The notes beneath the pieces are model-generated. The model had not been told where the DNA came from. It made no database searches and saw only the letters and a list, made by a program, of their open reading frames with translations. From the NCBI GenBank assembly GCA_965178655.1, contig OZ238266.1, forward strand, positions 1,674,001-1,738,000: 64,000 nt of DNA. Reading direction: 5' to 3'. A program made the translations under genes and the position numbers. Position 1 is the stretch's first letter. Each line of letters opens with the position of its first letter. Below are positions 1 through 8,116 of this stretch, in pieces. Source of the stretch: GCA-2733415 sp965178655. GTDB lineage: Bacteria > Bacteroidota > Bacteroidia > Flavobacteriales > Flavobacteriaceae.

Positions 1-1202
1 AATCTGTAGGTGGAGACCCTATTTTTGTAAAAAAAGCCGAGGGCGCCTATTTGCATGACGAAGATGGAAATACCCTAATTGATTATATCAATTCATGGGG
101 GCCAATGATTTTAGGTCATGCCAATAAAAAAGTAGTTGATGCAATTATTGAACGCACAAAACTAGGAACGTCTTTTGGAACACCAACAGAGATAGAAACC
201 GAAATCGCAAAATTAGCGGTATCTATGGTGCCTAATATTGATAAAATACGATTTGTAAATTCAGGTACCGAAGCCTGTATGAGTGCTATTCGTTTGGCGA
301 GAGGATTCACCGGAAAAGAAAAAATAATTAAATTTTCGGGTTGTTATCACGGACACTCAGATTCATTTTTAATACAAGCAGGTAGTGGCGCGGTAACCTT
401 TGGCACTCCAAATAGTCCAGGAGTTACAGAAGGTACTGCAAAAGATACACTACTGGCAGAGTATAACAATATTGAAAATGTAGCCCAAGTTATAGCTGCT
501 AATAAAGGCGAGATAGCCTGTATTATAATTGAGCCTGTAGCAGGAAACATGGGATGTATTTCCCCTAAAAAAGGTTTTTTAGAAGCTTTGAGAACTTTAT
601 GTGATGCCAATGGTATTTTGTTAATTTTCGATGAAGTAATGACAGGATTTCGTTTAGCAAAAGGAGGTGCGCAAGAATTGTTTGGGATAAAAGCAGATAT
701 TGTGTGTTTTGGTAAAGTTATTGGTGGCGGACTACCAGTAGGTGCCTTTGCTGCACGTAATGAAATAATGAATTATTTAGCGCCTTTAGGGCCGGTGTAT
801 CAAGCAGGAACACTGTCGGGTAACCCACTAGCAATGTCGGCAGGGTTAGCAATGTTACAACAGTTAAATAAAGATAAAGAAGTGTATAGTCGCCTAAAAG
901 ATAAAACCGATTATTTACACAAGGGTATGCGCAAGGTGTTTACTGATGCAGGTATTCCGCATCAGATTAACCAAGTTAACTCAATGATATCTATTCATTT
1001 TACTGATACCGAAGTTAAAGATTTTGAGTCTGCAGGACACGGTGATACACCACGATTTAAATCCTTTTTTCATGGTATGCTAGCTAAGGGTATCTATATA
1101 GCACCAAGCGCTTATGAAACATGGTTTATTTGTGATGCTTTAAGTTATGATGATTTAGATGTAACGATTAATGCTTGTAAAGAGATAGCAGAAACAATGT
1201 AA
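1..1202 (+). CDS. hemL: Glutamate-1-semialdehyde 2,1-aminomutase, 5' end cut by the window
   Basis: PLP enzyme that converts glutamate-1-semialdehyde to 5-aminolevulinate in the C5 route to tetrapyrroles, in the cytoplasm. The frame is open from the first codon at base 3 and already reads SVGGDPIFVKKAEGAY, a typical internal HemL sequence, so roughly 25-30 N-terminal residues lie outside the window and the TTG at 51 is not the start. The motifs VNSGTEACMSAIRLAR, IIEPVAGNMG, FDEVMTGFR and the PLP-lysine segment CFGKVIGGGLPVGAF are all present. The C-terminus is complete. The gene ends at a strong bidirectional terminator shared with the convergent small gene. The call is firm, because the glutamate-1-semialdehyde family is distinguished from other class III aminotransferases by these motifs. 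Confidence 0.96.
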   Translation, partial: SVGGDPIFVKKAEGAYLHDEDGNTLIDYINSWGPMILGHANKKVVDAIIERTKLGTSFGTPTEIETEIAKLAVSMVPNIDKIRFVNSGTEACMSAIRLARGFTGKEKIIKFSGCYHGHSDSFLIQAGSGAVTFGTPNSPGVTEGTAKDTLLAEYNNIENVAQVIAANKGEIACIIIEPVAGNMGCISPKKGFLEALRTLCDANGILLIFDEVMTGFRLAKGGAQELFGIKADIVCFGKVIGGGLPVGAFAARNEIMNYLAPLGPVYQAGTLSGNPLAMSAGLAMLQQLNKDKEVYSRLKDKTDYLHKGMRKVFTDAGIPHQINQVNSMISIHFTDTEVKDFESAGHGDTPRFKSFFHGMLAKGIYIAPSAYETWFICDALSYDDLDVTINACKEIAETM

Positions 1203-1222
1203 GTAATTACTTATAAGTATAT

Positions 1223-1263
1223 AACTAAAAAAACCTTTCAAGATATGAAAGGTTTTTTTAGTT
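1223..1263. terminator. Bidirectional terminator between hemL and the convergent small gene
   Basis: A perfect 18-base inverted repeat (1223-1240 with 1246-1263) around a 5-base loop. It has A-runs on one arm and T-runs on the other, so it works as an intrinsic terminator in both directions. It sits between the stop of hemL and the stop of the minus-strand gene at 1283. Confidence 0.9.
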
Positions 1264-1282
1264 ATTAGAAAACAAGGGTTAC

Positions 1283-1639
1283 TTAGATCTTTGTTTCTGT
1301 TAATGTTAGGTATTTTTTAAACTGTGTAGGGTTTAAAACATCTTCTAACTGAGTTGTAAACGTGTCAATAATAGCTTTTCTTTTAGCAGCTATAAGTGTT
1401 GTGTTGTTTTCACGAGAAGCCTCTACTCTTAAAGCAAAAAGCTGACGCTCTTTTAACATATGAGCGTTGTAAATAGATTTTACTTGTACATCAGACAAAT
1501 TAATGTCTTGTGACAATTGCTGTGCAAATGCTTTTGCATTTGTACTTAGTGCTTTGGTGTCTAAATTTTGTGCAATAGCACTATTTGTACTAGCAAGGCT
1601 AATTGCAAAAAAAGCAACAATAGCAATTAATTTTTTCAT
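1283..1639 (-). CDS. Small secreted helical protein of unknown function
   Basis: A 118-residue protein with a clear signal peptide (MKKLIAIVAFFAISLAS, cleavage probably after AIAQ near residue 24), so it is exported to the periplasm. The mature part is predicted to be almost wholly helical and charged, with the segments LSDVQVKSIYNAHMLKERQ and LEDVLNPTQFKKYLTL. The layout, with a helix, a basic stretch and a final LxPxQ-type turn, loosely recalls small Spy/CpxP-like periplasmic proteins of Bacteroidota. The similarity is too weak to name a function. The gene stands alone between the terminator of hemL and lysS. Confidence 0.7.
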   Translation of the reverse strand: MKKLIAIVAFFAISLASTNSAIAQNLDTKALSTNAKAFAQQLSQDINLSDVQVKSIYNAHMLKERQLFALRVEASRENNTTLIAAKRKAIIDTFTTQLEDVLNPTQFKKYLTLTETKI

Positions 1640-1723
1640 AATTGGGTATTTGGTGGGTTAATAAAGGTTTAAATGTAAGTAAAAAAACTGAAACAGTAAT
1701 GATTAAGTTTAGAATTATAATTA

Positions 1724-3415
1724 TTAACTACGTTCTATAATTAAACTATCGTCAGTTTTAGTAACTTTTGCTAATCCGTTTTTAGTTAATTCTTTTATGG
1801 CTTTATCCCATTTTTTGTTAGATAATCCTGATTTTGCTTTTAATTCATTCAAAGCTATAGAGACAGCTTTGGTTAAATTTGTTAAAATAGCTTTTGCATC
1901 ATCACTAATTGCTAATGCTTTTTTTTCAGGCTTCATTTGTGGAAAAAACAACACCTCTTGTATAGAAGGGTTATCGGTTAAAAACATAATTAAACGGTCC
2001 ATACCAATTCCTAGTCCAGAGGTAGGTGGCATTCCGTATTCTAATGCACGTAAAAAGTCGTTGTCAATAAACTCAGTTGCTTCATCGTCTCCTTTGGCAG
2101 CTAATTTTAATTGTGCTTCAAATCGTTCTCGTTGATCAATAGGGTCGTTTAGCTCAGAGTATGCATTGGCAATTTCTTTTCCGCAAACCATTAACTCAAA
2201 ACGTTCGGTTAACTCTGGGTTATCGCGATGTTCTTTACAAAGCGGACTCATTTCTTTTGGATAGTCTGTAATATAGGTAGGTTGTATGTAGTTTCCTTCA
2301 CACTTTTCACCAAAAATTTCATCAATTAACTTTCCTTTACCCATGGTTTCATCAACAGCAATTCCCATTTCTTTTGCTGCTGCACGAAGTTCTTCTTCAG
2401 ACTTTCCTTGAATATCATATCCTGTAAATTCTTTAATAGAATCAGTCATGGTAACACGCTTGTACGGCGCTTTAAAGTCAATTTCTTGGCCGTTAAAAGT
2501 TGCTTTTGATGTACCGTTTACAGCAATAGCACAATGCTCAAGTAGCTTTTCGGTAAAGTCCATCATCCAGTTGTAGTCTTTATAGGCTACATAGATTTCC
2601 ATGGCTGTAAATTCAGGGTTATGGGTTCTGTCCATTCCTTCATTACGGAAGTTTTTAGAAAATTCATATACACCTTCAAATCCACCAACAATAAGTCTTT
2701 TTAGGTATAACTCATTTGCAATACGCATGTATAGCGGTATGTCTAGGGAGTTATGGTGTGTAATAAAAGGTCTTGCAGCTGCACCTCCTGGAATAGATTG
2801 TAAAATAGGTGTTTCTACCTCCATATATCCAGCAGTGTTAAAAAAGTCACGCATTGCTGTAAACAATTTTGTGCGCTTTATAAAGACGTCTTTTACGTGT
2901 GGGTTTACAACCAAATCTGCATAGCGTTGTCGGTAACGCATTTCGGCATCTGTAAAGCCATCATGTGTATTTCCTTCGGCATCTACCTTTGGTAATGGTA
3001 ATGGTTTTAATGATTTGCTTAGTAAAGTAAAGTTTTTTACAAACACGGTTTTTTCTCCTACTTGTGTTGTAAAAAGTGTACCTTCAATACCAATAAAATC
3101 ACCAATATCTAAGAGTTTTTTGTAAACATCATTGTATAGTGATTTGTCTTCTCCTGTGCAAATTTCATCACGGTTAAAGTATACTTGTATACGTCCTTCT
3201 CCGTCTTGTAATTCTGCAAAAGAAGCTTTTCCTTGTATTCTTCTAGACATTAATCGCCCTGCAATAACTACCTGTTTATCCTCGGCAAAAGATTCTTTAA
3301 TCTGTTTTGAGTTGGTGTTAACAGGATAAAGGTTTGCAGGATACGGATTGATCCCTAATTCACGTAACTTGGTGAGTTTTTCACGTCTGATTACTTCTTG
3401 TTCGGATAATTGCAT
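1724..3415 (-). CDS. lysS: Lysyl-tRNA synthetase (class II)
   Basis: Charges tRNA-Lys with lysine in the cytoplasm. The start chosen is the ATG at 3415 (MQLSEQEVIRREKL, 563 residues). A longer in-frame reading to 3445 would begin inside the TAATTTTG promoter element at 3443-3450. An N-terminal OB-fold anticodon-binding domain covers about residues 50-160. The class II core follows, with motif 2 as FRNEGMDRTHNPEFT and motif 3 as GLGIGMDRL. The protein is about 60 residues longer than the usual ~500. The extra C-terminal part, after FPQMKPEKK, is lysine-rich and looks like a small helical or winged-helix extension, which I believe is common in Flavobacteriia. Confidence 0.96.
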   Translation of the reverse strand: MQLSEQEVIRREKLTKLRELGINPYPANLYPVNTNSKQIKESFAEDKQVVIAGRLMSRRIQGKASFAELQDGEGRIQVYFNRDEICTGEDKSLYNDVYKKLLDIGDFIGIEGTLFTTQVGEKTVFVKNFTLLSKSLKPLPLPKVDAEGNTHDGFTDAEMRYRQRYADLVVNPHVKDVFIKRTKLFTAMRDFFNTAGYMEVETPILQSIPGGAAARPFITHHNSLDIPLYMRIANELYLKRLIVGGFEGVYEFSKNFRNEGMDRTHNPEFTAMEIYVAYKDYNWMMDFTEKLLEHCAIAVNGTSKATFNGQEIDFKAPYKRVTMTDSIKEFTGYDIQGKSEEELRAAAKEMGIAVDETMGKGKLIDEIFGEKCEGNYIQPTYITDYPKEMSPLCKEHRDNPELTERFELMVCGKEIANAYSELNDPIDQRERFEAQLKLAAKGDDEATEFIDNDFLRALEYGMPPTSGLGIGMDRLIMFLTDNPSIQEVLFFPQMKPEKKALAISDDAKAILTNLTKAVSIALNELKAKSGLSNKKWDKAIKELTKNGLAKVTKTDDSLIIERS

Positions 3416-3442
3416 TTGTATTTTGTTTAAAAAAATAAAGCA

Positions 3443-3450
3443 CAAAATTA
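3443..3450 (-). promoter_or_regulatory. Promoter -7 element of lysS (TAATTTTG)
   Basis: The minus strand reads TAATTTTG, an exact match to the Bacteroidota -7 consensus TAnnTTTG, 27 bases upstream of the lysS ATG. No good TTG -33 box is seen at the usual spacing. Confidence 0.6.
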
Positions 3451-3507
3451 AGTAAAATCTATGTCTTAACTATGTTTTTACAAGAAAAAGGAAGCCGATA
3501 GTTTGTT

Positions 3508-3894
3508 TTAAAATGTAATATTTCTAAAAATGCTAAAAACAAGTATTAAAAGTAAGATGGCAACTAGTTTTTTAGTAGAAATATTTAGTTCGGGAAGTAT
3601 AATTTTAAACGGCTTTAGAGTAAATGTTAAAAAAACATAGCCTAGTAGCGGTGCAAAGATATAGATAAGAATATTTTGTTTTGCGGCCTTAATAAAATTC
3701 CCGTTTAAAAGTTCGTGAAAGGCACGTTGTCCGCCACATCCAGGGCAATCCAGACCACTTATTTGTTTGCTGAAACAAGCTATGAATTTACCGGTGCTTT
3801 GAGCGGGGTTATAAGTATAAAAATACCATACAATAGCACCTACGCTGATAAATGCTATTATAGAAAGTAATTTTTTTGCAGTGTTTAGAAACAC
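3508..3894 (-). CDS. DUF2752 small membrane protein
   Basis: A 128-residue membrane protein with a hydrophobic N-terminal helix (residues 7-26) and two further hydrophobic segments in the C-terminal half. The signature is C50-P-G-C53-GGQRAFHELL, the CPGCGG-R-A motif of the DUF2752 family. Its function is unknown; a metal- or thiol-linked role is only a guess. The start is a GTG that directly abuts the TAA of the upstream CD225-like gene (stop 3895-3897, start 3894). There is no ATG near the N-terminus, so the pair is almost certainly co-transcribed and translationally coupled. Confidence 0.85.
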   Translation of the reverse strand: MFLNTAKKLLSIIAFISVGAIVWYFYTYNPAQSTGKFIACFSKQISGLDCPGCGGQRAFHELLNGNFIKAAKQNILIYIFAPLLGYVFLTFTLKPFKIILPELNISTKKLVAILLLILVFSIFRNITF

Positions 3895-4218
3895 TTATAG
3901 GTTGTTGATTTGTTCAGAAATGATTTGAATCTGATCACTATAGTCATTCCAGTTTAAGCTAACAAAAATAACATTTAATAAAAATAAGCCAATAGCGATA
4001 AGGGCTAATATTTTTGCGTTTTTAGAACTGTTTTCTGCTCCTGAAAAATCATTTTTTTCAAACTTAGATTTGACCTGTGTGGCCATAACAACAGCAATAA
4101 TACCAAGAATAAATCCACTGCAACAAGGTGAGCAAAATCCTAACATAAGCCCTGTAATAGCCAACCCCATATGGTTTTCTGGCATTGTCTGGTTTTGAGA
4201 AGTGATATTGTTTTCCAT
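3895..4218 (-). CDS. CD225/dispanin-like small membrane protein
   Basis: The ATG at 4218 gives a 107-residue protein (MENNITSQNQ...). A longer in-frame start at 4284 would add an unlikely hydrophobic leader. Two membrane segments (about residues 18-45 and 68-88) flank a conserved loop with VVMATQVKSKFEKNDFSGAE and SSKNAKILALIAI. This is the layout of the CD225/dispanin family (bacterial relatives of interferon-induced transmembrane proteins): a short cysteine-bearing first helix, then a basic loop with a small-residue A/S-K pattern. The protein lies in the inner membrane and its function in bacteria is unknown. It forms a two-gene unit with the DUF2752 gene downstream. Confidence 0.82.
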   Translation of the reverse strand: MENNITSQNQTMPENHMGLAITGLMLGFCSPCCSGFILGIIAVVMATQVKSKFEKNDFSGAENSSKNAKILALIAIGLFLLNVIFVSLNWNDYSDQIQIISEQINNL

Positions 4219-4304
4219 AAAAAAATAGTTTATAAGGTCTAAGATACTATTAATAATCGGTAACATAAACTTAAAAAGTAACACTTATATTAAAAAGTAT
4301 AACA

Positions 4305-4463
4305 ATGAGTATTTGGAGAGTAATTTTGTCGGTTTTATTTCCGCCTTTAGCAGTATTAGATAAAGGATGTGGGTCAGTAGTAATAGTATTTATATTAACA
4401 TGTTTGGGTTGGATTCCTGGCGTAATTGCGGCATTAATAATATTAAACACCCCAAAGTCATAA
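4305..4463 (+). CDS. Pmp3/YqaE-family small membrane protein
   Basis: A 52-residue ORF from the ATG at 4305 to the TAA at 4461-4463. It begins MSIWRVILSVLFPPLAVL and continues with a second hydrophobic helix containing CLGWIPGVIAALIIL. This is the hallmark of the Pmp3/YqaE (UPF0057) family of stress-related two-helix membrane proteins: a W-R-I-I-L...PP-L-A-V first helix and L-G-W-I-P-G-I-I-x-A in the second. It is short enough to be missed by length-filtered gene callers. A longer ORF on the opposite strand (4271-4579) has no recognisable content. It is transcribed in the direction of lipB, 55 bases upstream of it. Confidence 0.88.
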   Translation: MSIWRVILSVLFPPLAVLDKGCGSVVIVFILTCLGWIPGVIAALIILNTPKS

Positions 4464-4488
4464 TAGCAGTAAAACACTATATTTATAG

Positions 4489-4496
4489 TATATTTG
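4489..4496 (+). promoter_or_regulatory. Promoter -7 element of lipB (TATATTTG)
   Basis: TATATTTG matches TAnnTTTG exactly and lies 22 bases upstream of the lipB ATG at 4519. The -33 region has no clear TTG. Confidence 0.55.
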
Positions 4497-4518
4497 TGGC
4501 ATATTAGCACATGGTAAA

Positions 4519-5226
4519 ATGAATAAAAAAGTAGGTGTACAGTATTTAGGGCGAAAAGATTATAAGGACACTTGGGCATACCAAGAGTCTTTGTTTAAGG
4601 CTACTGTTGATACAAAAATTAAAAATAGGAGAGAAGATGCTAACCTAGAAACTAAAAATCATTTTTTATTTGTAGAACATCCGCATGTGTATACCTTGGG
4701 TAAAAGTGGCGATATGAGTAATTTGCTACTCAATGAAAAACAATTAGCAGCTAAAGGCGCTACATTCTATAAAATAAATAGAGGAGGCGATATAACCTAT
4801 CATGGCCCAGGGCAAATTGTAGGTTACCCTATTCTAGACTTAGAAAACTTTTTTACAGACATACACAAATATTTGCGATTACTAGAAGAATCAATTATTT
4901 TAACCTTATTAGAATACGGAATAGCGTCTTCTCGCAGTAAAGGAGAAACAGGTGTTTGGTTAGATGTTGACACACCATTTGCGCGGAAAATTTGTGCTTT
5001 AGGAGTACGTGCAAGTAGATGGGTAACCATGCACGGGTTTGCACTAAATGTAAATGCCGACTTAGGTTATTTTGATAATATTATTCCTTGTGGAATAAAA
5101 GGAAAAGCAGTAACGTCAATGCATGTAGAGTTAGGTAAAGAAACACCTATAGCAGAGGTTCAAGAAAAAATACTTAAACATTTTAAAATACTTTTTGAGG
5201 CAACGCTAGTAGCTATACCAAATTAA
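4519..5226 (+). CDS. lipB: Octanoyl-ACP:protein N-octanoyltransferase LipB
   Basis: Moves octanoyl from acyl carrier protein to the lipoyl domains of 2-oxoacid dehydrogenases and the glycine cleavage H protein. This is the first step of lipoate synthesis before LipA, which is encoded at 53491-54363. The 235-residue protein has the signature RGGDITYHGPGQ (residues 88-99), the conserved lysine K157 (ARKICALGV), the MHGFALNVN block and the catalytic cysteine C191 (IPCGIKGKAV). The length is normal for the family. Its stop overlaps the stop of the convergent lipoprotein gene by 4 bases. Confidence 0.96.
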   Translation: MNKKVGVQYLGRKDYKDTWAYQESLFKATVDTKIKNRREDANLETKNHFLFVEHPHVYTLGKSGDMSNLLLNEKQLAAKGATFYKINRGGDITYHGPGQIVGYPILDLENFFTDIHKYLRLLEESIILTLLEYGIASSRSKGETGVWLDVDTPFARKICALGVRASRWVTMHGFALNVNADLGYFDNIIPCGIKGKAVTSMHVELGKETPIAEVQEKILKHFKILFEATLVAIPN

Positions 5227-7589
5227 TTCATCCCGTAAATTAAAATACTATTGTTTTCGCCTTCAATGGCAAACTCTAAAGCAGCATCGTGATTCATATT
5301 TGTCAATGAAATTGATGACTTACCGTATACAGGAAACTGGTCAATCAACAAACCTTTAGTGGTGTATAAATATGATTTTTGCGTGTCCTTATCTGTAATA
5401 TTAATGTAGGTGTTGTTTTTGTAATCAATTATCTTTGGGCTGGTATAATTTCCATAATCAAGAGATATGGTATTGTTGTTAATAGTTAAGTTATTATCTT
5501 CAAGTACTACTGTTGTTTTCTTGTAGTGTGTATAAGTGCTTGTTTGTGCTTGTAGCACTGTTTTTTTCTGACTTTTTCCGGTGCGAATATCAATGTGATA
5601 GATGTAGTTGTTGGCGTCTTTAAAGCTAAATCCATTGGTGTTTTCGTAACATTTAGTGTCACGATTAAAAGCATAGGTGTTTTTAAGTGATGTTCTAGAT
5701 TTTCCTTGTCGGTTTATAATATGTATTGTACCGTTTTCTTCAGGGATTACAATATAATCTTTAGTGTTTTTTACCATATGAATAGGTGTTTGTAATATAT
5801 TACTCTTAGTCTTTTTAAACTGAAAGCCTTTTACTTTTTTAAAACGATTATTATACATGTAAACTCGTTTTCCTTGAGAGATTATAAAACGATAATTTCG
5901 ATTATTGTCGTAATCAAAAACAGCTAAAGGTAATAAGTTATTACTGCTAAATGCTTTATAGAAAGGATCTACTAACACGCCATTTCTATCCAAAACCATA
6001 AATTCATTTTCGGTAGTAAAAGCAAATTGTAATTTTTTGTTTTTATAAAGGTCTACTTGGTGTATTTTTCCTTGAATTTTACTGTTTAATTGTTTTCGCC
6101 ATAAAATAACACCTTTGTTAGAAATAAGGTATAGCATATGTTGTTTGTCTTGAACAATTAACTCCTTTTGTTTGCTATGATGGTTGGTTACCCATTGTAT
6201 ATTAGATACTGGCGCAGCGTCTAAAGAGATGCTTTTAAGTTGAGAAATGCGAGGTGCTTTTCCTTTGTTTTTTAAAACCTGCTGAATGCTATAGTTAAAT
6301 TGTGTGTGGTTGTCCTCATAGGTTATTTGTTGTATTGCTAACGGAAAATTACTCAGAGAAGTTTTTAGAATACTAGGGTCGTTTAGTGCATTAGCCAAAG
6401 TTTTTTGCACACTTTCTATTCGACTATTTTGGGTAATATGCACCTCTTTTAATAATGCTTTCTGACTCTTAATAAAATATTCATGTTGCGCTAAACTGGT
6501 ATTGTTTTTATAATGCGAAATACAGTTTTCTAAAGTAGATACCTCTGAGGAGAATACTAAAAATTCATCAATGTAACAGGCGTACTTAGGCTGTATTATA
6601 GTAATTGATTCAGGAAAAGTAAATGCGGTATTTTTGTATATAGGAGTGTTTCTGTAGTTACTAAATATTGTTAATTCTGTTGACACATCGGTATTTAAAA
6701 GTCTGCATGCCCAGATAGTATTTGACCCTTCGGTTATTTTGGTAACCTCTGTACTATTGTCTATAAGTGTATTGGTAGATTCTTGTATGATTTCTGAAAA
6801 ATTGAAAGACGTATAAGTGTTAAAATTTTCTGGTATAACAATGCTAACGGCGCTTTTTTCGGGGTTAGTATTACTCAATTTTTGTGCAAAAGAATGTGTT
6901 GTTTCTATACTTGTGGCAATACCATTTAAAAACAGACTATTGGCAGCGTCCATTTCAAGAGAGAGCCATTCAGAATGACCTAAGAAATCCATAGGGAGCA
7001 GAGCAGTTATCACAGCAGGTTGTTGTGTTGTGTTTATGTAAAAATTAAGTTTTCCAGAGTCACTAGTTCTAAATAATTTTTTAAGCGTAGGATTAGTGTA
7101 AACGCTTTTATTAATATGATTTCTAATTAAATTTTCAATTAACAACGCTGAAGAACTTATAATAAGTGTATTATTTAGCACTAAAGCGTAGGCATTGTAA
7201 TTTTTTAACTTTTGATATGTTGTATTGTTATAGTTTATTTTTTCGGTACTATATTCAAGCGTATTGCCTTTGGGGTTAGATTTACTTGTAAAAACGTACT
7301 CCAATTCTTTGCCAACAATAGCATAGCTAATTAAAACGGAAGTATCAGATGATAGGCTATCTAAAAACTTAAATTCTTGTTGAATTTTGGTATAAGTTTT
7401 TGTGCTACTAAACTTAGATATAAACTCATTTTCAGAAAGATTGTTCTTTAATGATTCAATACTTGGCGCACTAATAATTGCTGTTGGTGTATTTGGAATA
7501 AAATCAAGGAGTGTACTTTTTTTAACGACTTGTTTTGTGCAAGAACCTAAAAAAATTAAAAAAGAGATGAAAAAAAACCGTGCGCTCAT
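5223..7589 (-). CDS. Large lipoprotein of unknown function, beta-propeller-like C-terminal half
   Basis: A 788-residue protein with a lipoprotein signal peptide (MSARFFFISFLIFLGSC, lipid-bearing Cys17). The N-terminal ~430 residues are a soluble region starting LLDFIPNTPTAIISAPSIES, which reminds me of DUF3352-like proteins. From about residue 450 come repeated short beta-strand units (IQWVTNHHSKQKELIVQD, NKGVILWRKQLNSKIQGKIH, DRNGVLVDPF) that look like the blades of a PQQ/WD-type propeller. This suggests an envelope scaffold or binding protein. I do not recognise a function. It is monocistronic, convergent with lipB and separated from rnhB by a repeat-filled gap. Confidence 0.8.
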   Translation of the reverse strand: MSARFFFISFLIFLGSCTKQVVKKSTLLDFIPNTPTAIISAPSIESLKNNLSENEFISKFSSTKTYTKIQQEFKFLDSLSSDTSVLISYAIVGKELEYVFTSKSNPKGNTLEYSTEKINYNNTTYQKLKNYNAYALVLNNTLIISSSALLIENLIRNHINKSVYTNPTLKKLFRTSDSGKLNFYINTTQQPAVITALLPMDFLGHSEWLSLEMDAANSLFLNGIATSIETTHSFAQKLSNTNPEKSAVSIVIPENFNTYTSFNFSEIIQESTNTLIDNSTEVTKITEGSNTIWACRLLNTDVSTELTIFSNYRNTPIYKNTAFTFPESITIIQPKYACYIDEFLVFSSEVSTLENCISHYKNNTSLAQHEYFIKSQKALLKEVHITQNSRIESVQKTLANALNDPSILKTSLSNFPLAIQQITYEDNHTQFNYSIQQVLKNKGKAPRISQLKSISLDAAPVSNIQWVTNHHSKQKELIVQDKQHMLYLISNKGVILWRKQLNSKIQGKIHQVDLYKNKKLQFAFTTENEFMVLDRNGVLVDPFYKAFSSNNLLPLAVFDYDNNRNYRFIISQGKRVYMYNNRFKKVKGFQFKKTKSNILQTPIHMVKNTKDYIVIPEENGTIHIINRQGKSRTSLKNTYAFNRDTKCYENTNGFSFKDANNYIYHIDIRTGKSQKKTVLQAQTSTYTHYKKTTVVLEDNNLTINNNTISLDYGNYTSPKIIDYKNNTYINITDKDTQKSYLYTTKGLLIDQFPVYGKSSISLTNMNHDAALEFAIEGENNSILIYGMN

Positions 7590-8116
7590 TTAATTAATGT
7601 TATTATAAATTGATGAAAAACAAAAATAGAAAACTTACCTGATAAGCAGATGGGCTATTGATGTTTTTTTTATGAGAGATATAAACTTTCTGAACGTTGC
7701 AGTTGGTATATAGACAAAAGGCATCAGACATCAGACAAAAGAATAAAGATACTAGAATTAAGACTGAACACCGAATAATGAAGTTTTAGATTTCCGTCTT
7801 CACGGAAATGACATGTCGCTCTGGCGATGTGCAGAAATAACAAACGAAAAAGCGGAAGTGCAAAGCGAAGCTTTTAGCATGTAGCTTTGAGAGTGAGTGG
7901 TGCTTTGCAATTTCCTTATATCGCATTGATTTTTTGACTTCGTTTTGTATCAAGACAAAATGAAAAAGAATAGAAACATTAGTATAGAAATTAGAAAGGA
8001 GTTACTGGACAAAAGAAAAGAACCTAGACGCTAGAATCAAGACTGAATACCGAACATTGAATACTGAAATTTTGGATTCCCGACTACGCGGGAAAGACAA
8101 GGGATATCTAAGTATA
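7590..8116. repeat. 527-base gene-free gap with two inverted-stem intergenic repeats
   Basis: No plausible gene. The gap holds two imperfect copies of the same ~90-base element, at 7734-7811 and 8008-8097. Each begins GACAAAAGA and runs through AGACTGAA and ACCGAA to a hairpin. Copy one ends in ATTTCCGT-CTTC-ACGGAAAT (7789-7808) and copy two in TTCCCG-ACTACG-CGGGAA (8077-8094). Between them lies a decayed inverted repeat, with GGAAGTGCAAAGC near 7853 and GCTTTGCAATTTCC near 7901. The same element recurs near 27.9, 59.5 and 63.9 kb in this window. Confidence 0.75.

Noticed and set aside
4271..4579. 102-residue minus-strand ORF between the CD225-like and lipB genes
   Set aside because: Its translation has no domain or signal character, it runs antisense through the start of lipB, and the plus strand of the same place encodes a clear Pmp3/YqaE protein.
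7590..8116. Possible small gene or RNA in the 527-base gap
   Set aside because: Frames are short and interrupted, and the sequence is explained by two copies of a dispersed repeat with hairpin ends.
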